Assembly (NCBI RefSeq): GCF_007830065.1
Contig: NZ_VLKK01000009.1
Coordinates: 84,098-148,097 of the forward strand
From: Sphingobium wenxiniae
Lineage (GTDB): Bacteria; Pseudomonadota; Alphaproteobacteria; Sphingomonadales; Sphingomonadaceae
Reading direction: 5' to 3'
DNA length: 64,000 nucleotides
Under the pieces are notes generated by a model that did no database searches, had not been told where the DNA came from, and saw only the letters and a program-made list of their open reading frames with translations. Both the position numbers and the translations under genes were made by a program. The stretch's first letter is position 1. Each line of letters opens with the position of its first letter. This document shows, one piece after another, positions 45,208 to 53,762 of the stretch.

Positions 45208-46986
45208 TTGAGGGCAATTGAACGCTTTCCCAATCTGGTGACGATGTTCTTTGCGCGCGCGAAGGAGATGGGCGACGCCCCCTTCCTGTGGCGCAAGAAG
45301 GACGGCGCATGGCGTTCGATGAGTTGGACGGACGTCGCCTATGACGTGGCGGCGCTGGCGAGCGCGCTCCGGGCGCAGGGGCTGAAACCCGGAGACCCGG
45401 TGATGCTGGTGAGCGAGAACCGGCCGGAATTCTGCATCGCCGATCTGGCCATCATGGCGGCGGGCGGCGTCACCGTGCCGACCTACACCACCAACACCAC
45501 GCGCGATCATCAGCATATCCTGACGGACAGCGGGGCGCAGGCGGTGATCGTGTCCACCGCGAAACTCGCCGCCACGCTGATGCCCGCCGTGCTGCGGTCG
45601 CAGGCGCGCTTCGTGATCGGCATGGAACCGGTGCGCGGGGCGCAGGGCCAGATCGCCTGCCATTTGTGGAGCGACCTGATCGCCGCGCATCCCACCGATG
45701 TCGAGGCCTGCGCGCTGGAGCAGACGGCGGGACGCGAAGATCTGGCCTGCATCATCTACACCAGCGGCACGGGCGGCGCGCCGCGCGGGGTGATGCAGCA
45801 TCACGGCTCGATCCTCTGCAATATCGAGGGCGCCGCAAAGCTGGTCGCGGAGGATTTCGGATGGGATGACGAGGTTTTCCTGTCCTTCCTCCCCCTCTCC
45901 CACGCTTATGAGCATAGCGGCGGGCAGTTCCTGCCGATCATGCTGGCGGCGCAAATCTATTATTCCGAAGGGCTGGAAAAACTCGCCTCCAATATAGAGG
46001 AGACGCGGCCCACCATCATGGTGGTCGTCCCCCGCCTGTTCGAAGTGCTGCGCGCGCGGATCATCAAGTCGATCGAGAAGCAGGGGAAGCTCCCCCATTT
46101 CCTGCTGCAACAGGCGCTGCGGATCGCCGCGAAGGAGCAGCGCGGGGCGAAATCGTTGCTGGACCTGCCGATGAAGGCGCTGCTGTCGCGGACGTTGAGG
46201 CCCAAGGTGGCGAAGCGCTTCGGCGGGCGGATGAAGGCGCTGGTGTCGGGCGGCGCGCCGCTCAATCCCGATGTCGGGCTGTTCTTCGAGGCGATGGGGC
46301 TGACGCTGCTGCAAGGCTATGGCCAGACGGAGGCGGGACCGGTCATCAGTTGCAACCGGCCCGCCGCCGGCATCGCCATGGACACGGTCGGACCGCCGCT
46401 GGATGGCGTGGAAGTCAGAATCGCCGAGGATGGCGAGATATTGGCGCGCGGCGAACTGGTGATGCACGGTTACTGGCGCAATCCGGCGGAAACGGAAAAG
46501 GTGCTGAAGGACGGCTGGCTGCACACCGGCGACATTGGCGAGATCGATGCGCGCGGGCGCATCCGCATCACGGATCGCAAGAAGGACCTGATCGTCAATG
46601 ACAAGGGCGACAATGTCGCGCCCCAGAAGGTCGAGGGGATGCTGACCCTGCAACCCGAAATCGGGCAGGCGATGGTGTCGGGCGACCGGCGGCCCTATCT
46701 GGTGGGGCTGGTCGTGCCAGACGCGGAATGGACGCGCGAATGGGCGGCGGCGCAGGGCAAGAGCGTTGAAGGGGTCGAGAGCGATCCGGCCTATCTGACA
46801 GCGCTGCGGACGGCGGTGGACCGGGTGAACCTGGACCTGTCCGTGATCGAACGGGTGCGGCGCTTCATTCTGGCGGACGAGCCTTTCTCCATCGAGAATG
46901 AGGAATTAACCCCGTCGATGAAAATCCGGCGCCACGTCATCCGCAAACGCTATCAGGAGCGGCTGGACGCGCTCTACAGGGCGTAG
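45208..46986 (+). CDS. long-chain acyl-CoA synthetase (AMP-dependent ligase)
   Basis: Activates fatty or other carboxylic acids as CoA thioesters. I choose TTG 45208 as the start because AGGAG (45196-45200) lies 7 bases upstream; the product is 592 residues. Motifs of the ANL superfamily are present: P-loop YTSGTGGAPRGVMQHH, the adenylate-binding QGYGQTEAGP, and DRKKDLIVNDKGDNVAP. The P-loop has Gly and Arg where the usual motif has Thr and Lys (YTSGTTGxPKG). The lengthier bacterial LACS class is the best fit. Exact acid substrate unknown. Confidence 0.9.
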   Translation: MRAIERFPNLVTMFFARAKEMGDAPFLWRKKDGAWRSMSWTDVAYDVAALASALRAQGLKPGDPVMLVSENRPEFCIADLAIMAAGGVTVPTYTTNTTRDHQHILTDSGAQAVIVSTAKLAATLMPAVLRSQARFVIGMEPVRGAQGQIACHLWSDLIAAHPTDVEACALEQTAGREDLACIIYTSGTGGAPRGVMQHHGSILCNIEGAAKLVAEDFGWDDEVFLSFLPLSHAYEHSGGQFLPIMLAAQIYYSEGLEKLASNIEETRPTIMVVVPRLFEVLRARIIKSIEKQGKLPHFLLQQALRIAAKEQRGAKSLLDLPMKALLSRTLRPKVAKRFGGRMKALVSGGAPLNPDVGLFFEAMGLTLLQGYGQTEAGPVISCNRPAAGIAMDTVGPPLDGVEVRIAEDGEILARGELVMHGYWRNPAETEKVLKDGWLHTGDIGEIDARGRIRITDRKKDLIVNDKGDNVAPQKVEGMLTLQPEIGQAMVSGDRRPYLVGLVVPDAEWTREWAAAQGKSVEGVESDPAYLTALRTAVDRVNLDLSVIERVRRFILADEPFSIENEELTPSMKIRRHVIRKRYQERLDALYRA

Positions 46987-46990
46987 GGAA

Positions 46991-47070
46991 TTTGCAGGTT
47001 CAAGGTCTGTTTTCGGCCATTTGCAGACATCAAAATGTCTTGATTGCCCACCTGCAAGCGGACATTCTTC
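46991..47070. repeat. possible dispersed intergenic repeat after the acyl-CoA ligase
   Basis: The gap between the ligase and the next gene contains TTTGCAG...GGCCAT twice-like motifs, a perfect inverted repeat AGACAT-CAAA-ATGTCT (47025-47040), and GCGGACATTCTTCC. Translated on the minus strand it gives EECPLAGG, a phrase I recall from misannotated ORFs made by intergenic repeats in alphaproteobacteria. No second copy exists in this window, so the repeat status is inference. Confidence 0.35.
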
Positions 47071-47096
47071 CATAATCCTGACCAACGGTGGATTGA

Positions 47097-47585
47097 ATGG
47101 CAAACGGACGGCACATTCCCTTATTCACGCTGAGCCTCTTTGTGATATCCTGCCATCCGCATGCGCCCAATATCGTAAAATTTGATGACCCCGCCATACA
47201 GAAGGCCTATGGCGAACCCCACTATGGCGATGTTCATGAAATACGGGGAAAGGTAAATTTATTTTTTGAAGTATCTTCAATAAATATGTGTCGACCTTTC
47301 CAAAAATCATGTAATCTTTACTATAATCCTAATAGAGATGAACTAGCCGAATGCTGGCTCGAAATGTCGGAAAAGGCTGTCCCCTCATCAAAATGGGAAA
47401 ATATTAAAAACGGTGACTTTGTTCGCATTCAAGGTCGCGTGACTATATCGAACGGTATTTTTGGTCATCTAGGACAGTATCCCTGTCAGGTCGAAGTTGA
47501 AGCCGTGCTCGATACCTATTCAAAAGCCCCGCCCGGTTGGGGGCCGGATGTCGCCCGTTTCAACCCCATCGTGGCTGTCCCCTAA
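47097..47585 (+). CDS. hypothetical lipoprotein, AT-rich
   Basis: I do not recognise a family. The 162-residue frame has a lipoprotein-type signal ending in VISC, with possible lipid Cys19. The mature part has cysteines in MCRPFQKSCNLYY and another later (YPCQVEVE), which could form disulfides, and an OB-like DFVRIQGRVTISNG. The codons are noticeably AT-rich between about 47190 and 47480, unlike the neighbours, which suggests recent acquisition. A ribosome-binding GGTGG precedes the ATG. The next gene converges 34 bp away. Confidence 0.65.
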   Translation: MANGRHIPLFTLSLFVISCHPHAPNIVKFDDPAIQKAYGEPHYGDVHEIRGKVNLFFEVSSINMCRPFQKSCNLYYNPNRDELAECWLEMSEKAVPSSKWENIKNGDFVRIQGRVTISNGIFGHLGQYPCQVEVEAVLDTYSKAPPGWGPDVARFNPIVAVP

Positions 47586-47612
47586 CCACCCATAACCACC
47601 CATAACCACCAA
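47584..47612 (+). repeat. three copies of a 10-bp tandem repeat
   Basis: Immediately after the lipoprotein stop (TAA, 47583-47585) the unit CATAACCACC is repeated in tandem, with the first copy incomplete. It is too short and low in complexity to be a CRISPR. It could affect 3' end stability. Confidence 0.6.
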
Positions 47613-47619
47613 GCGAACG

Positions 47620-48021
47620 CTATTTGCCCGGTGCGCGATAGGGAATGAAGTCGCCCAGCGCGCAGCTTCCCGTCGTCATGCCGATCGTGAGGTCCGCGCT
47701 TCTCGCGATGTCGCCCCGGCAATATTGCGATCCGAACGGCCGAATGATCATCGTGTCGCCGCGCGTCAGGCCGGGACAACTGCCGATCAACTCATTCTTG
47801 TAGATGAGCCTGTTGCTCATCTTGTAAAGGACGATGTTGCCGCTGATGGCACGGAAACTGCCCTGCGGCTGCATGGAGACACAGCTCACCTTTTCGCCAG
47901 GCACTTTTCCAGCGAGCGCTTTTTCCAGTTCCGCCGTCTGCTTTTCCGTCAGCCGGGGCGCTTCATAGCTCCCCGCGCAAGCCCCCAGCAACAGCGGTGC
48001 AAGCATGATCCCGAGACGCAT
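47620..48021 (-). CDS. small hypothetical lipoprotein
   Basis: A 133-residue protein starting at ATG 48021 (MRLGIMLAPLLL), preceded by AGGAGAGTC. Lipobox LGAC gives lipidated Cys15. The mature part has EKQTAELEKALAGKVPGEKVSC, then FRAISGNIVLYKMSNRLIY, SCPGL and YCRGD; four cysteines are probably disulfide-bonded. No family name can be given with confidence. It converges with the upstream lipoprotein and lies 51 bp downstream of gloB on the same strand. Confidence 0.75.
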   Translation of the reverse strand: MRLGIMLAPLLLGACAGSYEAPRLTEKQTAELEKALAGKVPGEKVSCVSMQPQGSFRAISGNIVLYKMSNRLIYKNELIGSCPGLTRGDTMIIRPFGSQYCRGDIARSADLTIGMTTGSCALGDFIPYRAPGK

Positions 48022-48072
48022 GACGACTCTCCTGTTTCCTGTTCCCAAGACGGCAGGATAGAGCAAAAACCG

Positions 48073-48795
48073 TCAGGCGGCATCCTTTGCCGCGCGCCTT
48101 TGCGCCAATTCCGCCACGTCGCGCGCGCGCATGAAGATATTGGTGTCCCGTTCCAGTCCGATGGTGGTCGGCACGGTCGCCTCCCCCCGCGCCCGCGCAG
48201 CCTCGACGGCCTCCATCCTTGCACGCAGGACGGCATTGTCCGGCTCGACGGTCAGGGCGAAGCGGCCATTGGATTGCGTATATTCATGCGCGCAATAGAC
48301 GGTGGTGTCGCCCGGCAGGGCCGCAAAGCGCTGCATATTCGCGAACATCTGCGCCGCTGTGCCTTCGAACAGGCGGCCGCAGCCCATGGCGAACAGCGTA
48401 TCGCCTACGAAGATGATCCCGTCATCGGCCAGATGATAGGCGATATGGCCCGCCGTATGGGCCGGAACCGCCATCACCTGCGCGACATGATCGCCGATGC
48501 GGACGCTGTCCCCTTCCGCCACGGTCCGATCGAGCGTGTCGATCTTCGCGGCCTCCGCCGCCGGGCCGGTGATGGTGCATCCTGTCGCCGCCTTGATCGC
48601 CGCATTGCCGCCGACATGATCGCCATGCCAGTGCGTGTTCCAGATCTGGCCGATGGTCCAGCCGCGCTGCCGGGCGGCATCCAGCACCGGCTCCGCCACG
48701 GCGGGATCGACCGCGACCGTGTCGCCGCTGGCCGGGTCATGGATCAGCCAGACATAATTGTCGGAAAGGACGGGGATGCGGACGACTTCCAGCAT
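48073..48795 (-). CDS. gloB: hydroxyacylglutathione hydrolase (glyoxalase II)
   Basis: Hydrolyses S-lactoylglutathione to lactate and glutathione. The 240-residue metallo-beta-lactamase-fold protein starts at ATG 48795 (MLEVVRIPVLSDNYVWLIH). The metal-binding motif THWHGDH near residue 58 is complete, AHTAGHIAYH holds the next His, and FVGDTLFAMGCGRLFEGTA is the glyoxalase II signature. The C-terminal CAHEYTQSNGRFAL binds glutathione. gloA precedes it by 5 bp, so the two glyoxalases form one operon. Confidence 0.96.
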   Translation of the reverse strand: MLEVVRIPVLSDNYVWLIHDPASGDTVAVDPAVAEPVLDAARQRGWTIGQIWNTHWHGDHVGGNAAIKAATGCTITGPAAEAAKIDTLDRTVAEGDSVRIGDHVAQVMAVPAHTAGHIAYHLADDGIIFVGDTLFAMGCGRLFEGTAAQMFANMQRFAALPGDTTVYCAHEYTQSNGRFALTVEPDNAVLRARMEAVEAARARGEATVPTTIGLERDTNIFMRARDVAELAQRRAAKDAA

Positions 48796-48800
48796 GGCGC

Positions 48801-49235
48801 TCACCAAACCCCGATGTTGGGCATCGACGCCCACGGCTCGGCCGGTTCCAGACGGCCGTCCTGCAACAGTTCGATGGAGATGTTGTCGGGCGTGCGGACG
48901 AACGCCATATGCCCGTCGCGCGGCGGGCGGTTGATCGTCACGCCGGCATCCATCAGGCGCTGGCATGTCTCGTAGATATTTTCGACCCGATAGGCGAGAT
49001 GCCCGAAATTGCGGCCGCCCGCATAGTCCTCCGGCGCGCTGCCGTCCGCCGCGGGCCAGTTCCAGGTGAGTTCGACCTGCGCATCCTCGTCACCCGGCGC
49101 GGCGAGGAAAACCAGCGTGAAGCGCCCCTGCTCATTGTCGAACCGCTTCTGCTCCTCAAGGCCGAGGAGATTGAAGAAGGCGATCGTCTTGTCGACATCG
49201 GTAACGCGGATCATCGTATGCAGATATTTGGGCAA
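48801..49235 (-). CDS. gloA: lactoylglutathione lyase (glyoxalase I)
   Basis: Converts the methylglyoxal-glutathione adduct to S-lactoylglutathione. I choose TTG 49235 (start LPKYLHTMIRV) because GGAG sits 6 bases before it and family members begin at this point; ATG 49247 is an alternative that would add four residues. The product is 144 residues. It has His in KYLHTMIRV, FTLVFLAAP, QVELTWNW, FGHLAYRVENIYETC and a C-terminal ISIELLQ, all glyoxalase I marks with the metal ligands. The gloA-gloB neighbourhood supports the assignment. Confidence 0.94.
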   Translation of the reverse strand: MPKYLHTMIRVTDVDKTIAFFNLLGLEEQKRFDNEQGRFTLVFLAAPGDEDAQVELTWNWPAADGSAPEDYAGGRNFGHLAYRVENIYETCQRLMDAGVTINRPPRDGHMAFVRTPDNISIELLQDGRLEPAEPWASMPNIGVW

Positions 49236-49400
49236 GGAACACTCCATTCGTCGCCATAGGCAACGGTTCAACCTCATCGCAGCAGGAACGCTTTCCAAGA
49301 TAGGACGGGTTGGCCGGAGAAGGAAGGGGGAGGATTGATATGAGGGGTGCGCGACTTCGGAAAAGACGCGGACCTTCATGACGTCCTCCGCGATTGCCCG

Positions 49401-50174
49401 TCAGCCCGCCGACGCCGCCAGCCGCTCGGCCCGCCGCTTCTCGCGCAGGGCTTCGAAATCCTCCGAAGCGAAAAGCGCCAGTTGCTGGGTCAATTCCCTG
49501 CGGATCGCGCCCCGCACGCCGTCCGCCCATATCTCGTCGACCAGCTCCTTGGCCGCCAGCACGGCGCGCCATGGCTTTGCCATGATGTCCCGCGCCAGTT
49601 TCTCGACATGATCGTCCAGTTCCTCCAGCGGGACGATGAAATCGACCAGACCCCAGGAAAGGGCGGTTTCGGCATCGACCGCCTTGCCGGTCATCAGCAT
49701 CCATTTCGTCCGGGACGGACCGATCAGCGACATGGCGAGCGCGGAACCGCCCTGGTCCACCGCCAGGCCATAATTGACCTCCGGCAATGCGATGCGCGTG
49801 GTCGGGGCGGCGATGCGCATGTCCGCGACCAATGCATATTCCGCGCCGCCGCCATAGGCCGCCCCTTTCAGCGCGGCGATGATCGGCTTGCCCAGATCGA
49901 CCAGCATTTTGATCTTCCGCTGCCCGTCCGTCATATATTGATGATGGGTCACGCCGGCGGGCCGTTCGCCCATTTCCCGAAAGTCACGGCCGGAGCAAAA
50001 GGATTTGCCTTCCCCGCGCAGGATGACGACCTTCACGTCCCGGCGATCGCGGGCTTCCTCGATCGCCCGGTGAAATTCCACGCCGAAGGCGTCATGGAAT
50101 GCGTTGTGAACATCGGGGCGATTGAAACTGATGACGAACAATCCGTCGTCGAAGCGGGTTTCCACAAAGCTCAT
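49401..50174 (-). CDS. enoyl-CoA hydratase/isomerase (intact active site)
   Basis: Crotonase-fold enzyme, 257 residues, starting at ATG 50174 (MSFVETRFDDG) after GAGGAGAGACTC. The oxyanion hole region FCSGRDF and the two catalytic glutamates of hydratases are kept: AAYGGGAEYAL and IALPEVNYGL. It could therefore hydrate an enoyl-CoA. It ends the one-directional catabolic block and lies 13 bp after the MFS carrier stop on the same strand. The substrate may be the product of the other crotonases in this block (inference). Confidence 0.9.
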   Translation of the reverse strand: MSFVETRFDDGLFVISFNRPDVHNAFHDAFGVEFHRAIEEARDRRDVKVVILRGEGKSFCSGRDFREMGERPAGVTHHQYMTDGQRKIKMLVDLGKPIIAALKGAAYGGGAEYALVADMRIAAPTTRIALPEVNYGLAVDQGGSALAMSLIGPSRTKWMLMTGKAVDAETALSWGLVDFIVPLEELDDHVEKLARDIMAKPWRAVLAAKELVDEIWADGVRGAIRRELTQQLALFASEDFEALREKRRAERLAASAG

Positions 50175-50187
50175 GAGTCTCTCCTCT

Positions 50188-51513
50188 TCAATGGACGGCC
50201 GGGGCAGCTTCCACCGGCGCATGCCGGGTCAATTCGTCATCGGCCTGCCGCAGATAGCGCAGGCCGATCACCATCATGGCGATGGCGACGATCATGCCGG
50301 TGCTGCCGACCAGCGTGATCGAAAGGCCAAGGCGCGCTTCGTCGCCAATCACATATTGCGTGACGAAACCGACCATCGTCGGTCCGATGGACAGGCCCAC
50401 CAGACCGAGCACGGCCATGAACAAGCCCGATATGCTGCTGCGAAAAGCGGATGGCGTCACCAATTGCAGCGATGTCGCCGAAAGGCCGCTGAAGGGCACG
50501 ACCAACAGGTGCAGCACCGTATATCCCGCGACGAAGGCATAGGGCGAACTGTAGAAATAGCATGTCGCCATGACCGGCAGCGCGATGAGCTGCATCGTGA
50601 TGAAGACGCGAAACACGGCGTCCCGCACACCGCGGGCATAGAGATGATCGACCAGCGCGCCCGATAGCAGATGGCTGACGATGGATGACGCCATGGTGCC
50701 GATCCCCAGATAGGCGCCGATCTGCGGACGCCCCCAGCCGAACGTCCTCGCCATATGTTCGGGCGACCATGCGGCCAGGCTGTAGGCGACCATGCCGGTC
50801 GCGCAGAAGGCCGTGAAATGGCAGATGAGAAAGGCCCGGCGCGACCGGATGAACGGCAATAATTCGCGCATGGTCACGCGGGGCTTCGCGCCGGCGGCAT
50901 TGGCCGGACGCGGATCGCGGATCGCCAATATGATCGCGATCAGCACCACCCCCGGCGCGCCCGTCGCGATCAGCACCAGTTGCCACGGGCGCAAACCGTC
51001 GAGCAGGGGAATGAACGGCACGCCGTCAGCGAAGAGATGCAGCAGCCATCCGCCCAGCACCAGCGCCAGCCCACCGCCCAGGGTGCCGCCGATGGCAAAG
51101 ACGGAAATCGCAAGACCGAAGCGCTTGCGCGGAAAGCTGTCTCCGATCAGGCCGTAGGAGCCTGGGGCAATCGACGCCTCCCCGGCCCCAACCAACATGC
51201 GGGCCAGGAAAAGATGCGTAAACGAGGATGCAAGCCCGCAGGCCATGTTCGCGAGGGACCACAGGCCCACGCCGACCGCCAATATCCGCTTCCGCGCAAA
51301 GCGATCGAGCATATAGCCGAAGATCGGTCCCCCTATGACGTAGAAGATACCGAAAGCCGGGCCAAGCAACAATCCGGCCTGAAAATCGCCCAATTTCAGA
51401 TCGCTCTTTATGCCGCCGATCAGCAAGGAGAGGACCTGGCGATCGATCATCGCGAATATATACACGAACAGCAGTGCAAATACCGTCCACCAAGGAGATC
51501 TGATTATTTGCAT
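50188..51513 (-). CDS. MFS transporter, spinster-like
   Basis: Inner-membrane secondary transporter, 441 residues, with about twelve predicted membrane helices. It begins at ATG 51513 (MQIIRSPWWTVFALL) with GGAGA upstream; the four residues before it would be read from a TTG and are unlikely. MIDRQVLSLLIGGIKSDLKL, GYMLDRFARKRILAVG and LARMLVGAGEASIAPGSYGL are typical of the spinster-like carriers common in sphingomonads. It probably moves the organic acid of the neighbouring genes across the inner membrane. The TetR gene precedes it, 96 bp away, so the carrier likely has a promoter there. Confidence 0.88.
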   Translation of the reverse strand: MQIIRSPWWTVFALLFVYIFAMIDRQVLSLLIGGIKSDLKLGDFQAGLLLGPAFGIFYVIGGPIFGYMLDRFARKRILAVGVGLWSLANMACGLASSFTHLFLARMLVGAGEASIAPGSYGLIGDSFPRKRFGLAISVFAIGGTLGGGLALVLGGWLLHLFADGVPFIPLLDGLRPWQLVLIATGAPGVVLIAIILAIRDPRPANAAGAKPRVTMRELLPFIRSRRAFLICHFTAFCATGMVAYSLAAWSPEHMARTFGWGRPQIGAYLGIGTMASSIVSHLLSGALVDHLYARGVRDAVFRVFITMQLIALPVMATCYFYSSPYAFVAGYTVLHLLVVPFSGLSATSLQLVTPSAFRSSISGLFMAVLGLVGLSIGPTMVGFVTQYVIGDEARLGLSITLVGSTGMIVAIAMMVIGLRYLRQADDELTRHAPVEAAPAVH

Positions 51514-51609
51514 CGCACTCTCCAAGGCCGCGAAATGCTATTCACGGTATATTATGGTTTTACGTTCATTTTTATTTGGAACCGGCTGTATACTGCCAGA
51601 TATTGACCG

Positions 51610-52455
51610 CTAGTATCCGGCTTCGGCCATTTCCTGCCGAAGCTGTTCGTAAACAATCGCGGGGTCCAGCACGGCCGAGAGGATATCGATCTGCGCCTTG
51701 CGCAACAGGTCGCGGGGCGTCGCGGGATAGTTGCTTTCCGGGTCATACAGCCCATTGACGGCGGCAAGCCTGTCGACCGCCGCCACGACGACGGCAATCC
51801 GGCCGGCCAGACGCTGGGTGGGGCCGTCCAGCGGAACGCGCCGCACGATCAGCGCCGAAGCCAGGAGCGCATTCATCAACTCTTCTATGAATGTGCGGCG
51901 CATATAGCGAAATGCGGCATTGCCCCGGTCGGCTTCCATGTTGCGGATCGACAGGATCGATCGATGCCGCAACCAATATTCATCATAGGCATCGACAAAC
52001 CGTTCGGCCACGATCCGCGCATCCCGCATATCTCCGCGCGGCTGGATCGCATCGATGATCGTTCGGGAATCGAGTGTCACTTCATGGCACAGCGCATGGA
52101 TGATCGACCCTACATCGGTGAAATATTTGTAGAATGTCGCTGGAGAGAGGCCCGCGCGATGCGCAACGGCCGACGATGTGAGCGCAACGGCCGAGCCATG
52201 CTCCAGCAGCGCGCGCGCGGAATCCATCAGGCGGCGGCGGGTCGACGCGCCCTTGGGTCCCAGGCGCGCAAAGTCATCGACCCCGTCCTCGCTGGCGCTA
52301 TAGGCAGTCATCAGCGCGCGCCTCGCGCGGGGCGCCTTCGTCGGCCAGCTGTTTTTGACCGTGCGTTCACCGACAGTCATCCTCTCATTTGCGGAGGAAT
52401 TATGTCGCGATGGCGATCCGTGTGCAAGGCGGAAGGATTGGAACATTTCACTCAT
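51610..52455 (-). CDS. TetR-family transcriptional regulator
   Basis: Transcriptional repressor with an N-terminal helix-turn-helix: TRRRLMDSARALLEHGSAVAL then VAHRAGLSPATFYKYFTDVG, near residues 70-120. The 281-residue product starts at ATG 52455 with AAAGGAGG at the correct distance. The first 60 residues are an unusual extension for TetR; an internal ATG at 52380 would shorten it, but has weaker support. It lies between the CoA-transferase and MFS genes on the same strand, so it probably controls this cluster. The ligand could be a CoA thioester or the free acid (inference). Confidence 0.88.
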   Translation of the reverse strand: MSEMFQSFRLAHGSPSRHNSSANERMTVGERTVKNSWPTKAPRARRALMTAYSASEDGVDDFARLGPKGASTRRRLMDSARALLEHGSAVALTSSAVAHRAGLSPATFYKYFTDVGSIIHALCHEVTLDSRTIIDAIQPRGDMRDARIVAERFVDAYDEYWLRHRSILSIRNMEADRGNAAFRYMRRTFIEELMNALLASALIVRRVPLDGPTQRLAGRIAVVVAAVDRLAAVNGLYDPESNYPATPRDLLRKAQIDILSAVLDPAIVYEQLRQEMAEAGY

Positions 52456-52509
52456 GATTGCCTCCTTTGCGCGATGCGGGCGGATCGTCGATGTTGCATT
52501 GCCGTTGCA

Positions 52510-53760
52510 TCAGATCACGCGTCGCGCGCGCAGCGCCGCGATCTCCATGCCGTTCATCCCAAGCATGTCATGCAGCACTTCGTCATTATGCTCCCCCAGC
52601 AGCGGAGGATGACGGTCATACCGCACCGGAGTGTCCGACAGCCTCACCGGATTGGCGATGCCCGGCACGCTGCCCGTCGGGGAAAGGGGATGAGGCATAT
52701 CGATCAATATGCCCCGATGGCGCACCTGCGGATCGTCGAACACATCGGCATAATCGTTCACCACGGAACAGGCGACATGCGCTTCCACCAGCGCATCCAT
52801 CAATGGACGGCGATCCCACTGGAGCACCAGATCCGACAACAGCCCGGTAAGCTCCGATCGGTGGAGATAGCGGTCATGAAGATCGACGAAGCGCGGATCA
52901 TGGCCCAGTTCCGGCGCGCCCAGCACTCGGCAAAGGTCGACGAAATTATGGTTGTTTCCGGCGGAGATATAGATTTCCCCGTCCCGGCACTTGAACACCT
53001 GCGCCGGTCCGCCGCCATTGCCTTCATTCCCGCGCCGTTCGGGCACGCGGCCGCTGATGAGATAGTTGGACATTAGGTGCGACTGGCACGCGACCGCCGT
53101 ATCCAGCAGCGCGACATCGATATACTGCCCCTCTCCCGACACGCGATCGCGATGCAGCAGCGCGGCCAGGATGCCTACCGCGGCATTATATCCCGTCATC
53201 ACGTCCATCAGGCTGGGGCCGGTCTTCATGGGGCCAGCGCCGGGCATACCGTCGGGGATGCCGGTCACGCTCATCATCCCGCCATGCGCCTGGAACACCG
53301 CGTCGAAGCCGGGGCGCGACGCATAGGGGCCGTCCTGGCCATAGCCAGTGACCGAACAATATATGATGCGCGGATTGATGGCGCGGATCGACGCATAATC
53401 CAGTCCGAACCGCTCGGTGGTGCCGGCAATGAAATTCTCGACGAACACGTCGCATTGCGCCGCCAGATCCTTGATGATCTGCTGTCCTTCGGCGCTGGAC
53501 AGGTCGACCGTGACGGATTTCTTGTTGCGGTTCGCGCACAGGTAGAAGGACGATTCCCGCGTCTTGCGCCCTTGCGCATCCATCAGGAAGTCGGGACCGT
53601 ATAGCCGCCCCATGTCGCCTCCCTGGGGCCGTTCGACCTTGATGACCTCTGCGCCCATGTCGCCCAATATCTGCGTCGCCCACGGCGCGGCCAGCACCCG
53701 GCCCAGGTCGAGGACACGGATACCCGAAAGAGCGCCGCCAGTCTGTTCACCGCCCGTCAT
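52510..53760 (-). CDS. class III CoA-transferase (CaiB/BaiF family)
   Basis: Transfers CoA from a donor thioester to a carboxylic acid. The product is 416 residues from ATG 53760 (MTGGEQTGGALSGIRVLDLG). The catalytic Asp of family III is in GPSLMDVMTG (Asp186). VLAAPWATQILGDMGAEVIKVE near the start and FVENFIAGTTERFGLDY are typical. It starts 2 bp after the crotonase gene stop on the same strand, so the two are coupled. This enzyme probably activates the substrate that enters through the transporters (inference). Confidence 0.92.
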   Translation of the reverse strand: MTGGEQTGGALSGIRVLDLGRVLAAPWATQILGDMGAEVIKVERPQGGDMGRLYGPDFLMDAQGRKTRESSFYLCANRNKKSVTVDLSSAEGQQIIKDLAAQCDVFVENFIAGTTERFGLDYASIRAINPRIIYCSVTGYGQDGPYASRPGFDAVFQAHGGMMSVTGIPDGMPGAGPMKTGPSLMDVMTGYNAAVGILAALLHRDRVSGEGQYIDVALLDTAVACQSHLMSNYLISGRVPERRGNEGNGGGPAQVFKCRDGEIYISAGNNHNFVDLCRVLGAPELGHDPRFVDLHDRYLHRSELTGLLSDLVLQWDRRPLMDALVEAHVACSVVNDYADVFDDPQVRHRGILIDMPHPLSPTGSVPGIANPVRLSDTPVRYDRHPPLLGEHNDEVLHDMLGMNGMEIAALRARRVI

Positions 53761-53762
53761 GC

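Noticed and set aside
47025..47040. Inverted repeat AGACAT-CAAA-ATGTCT considered as a terminator
   Set aside because: The stem is short and AT-containing, and no T-run follows; it more likely belongs to an intergenic repeat.
47584..47612. Tandem repeats considered as a CRISPR array
   Set aside because: Units of 10 bp with no spacers; no cas genes in the window.
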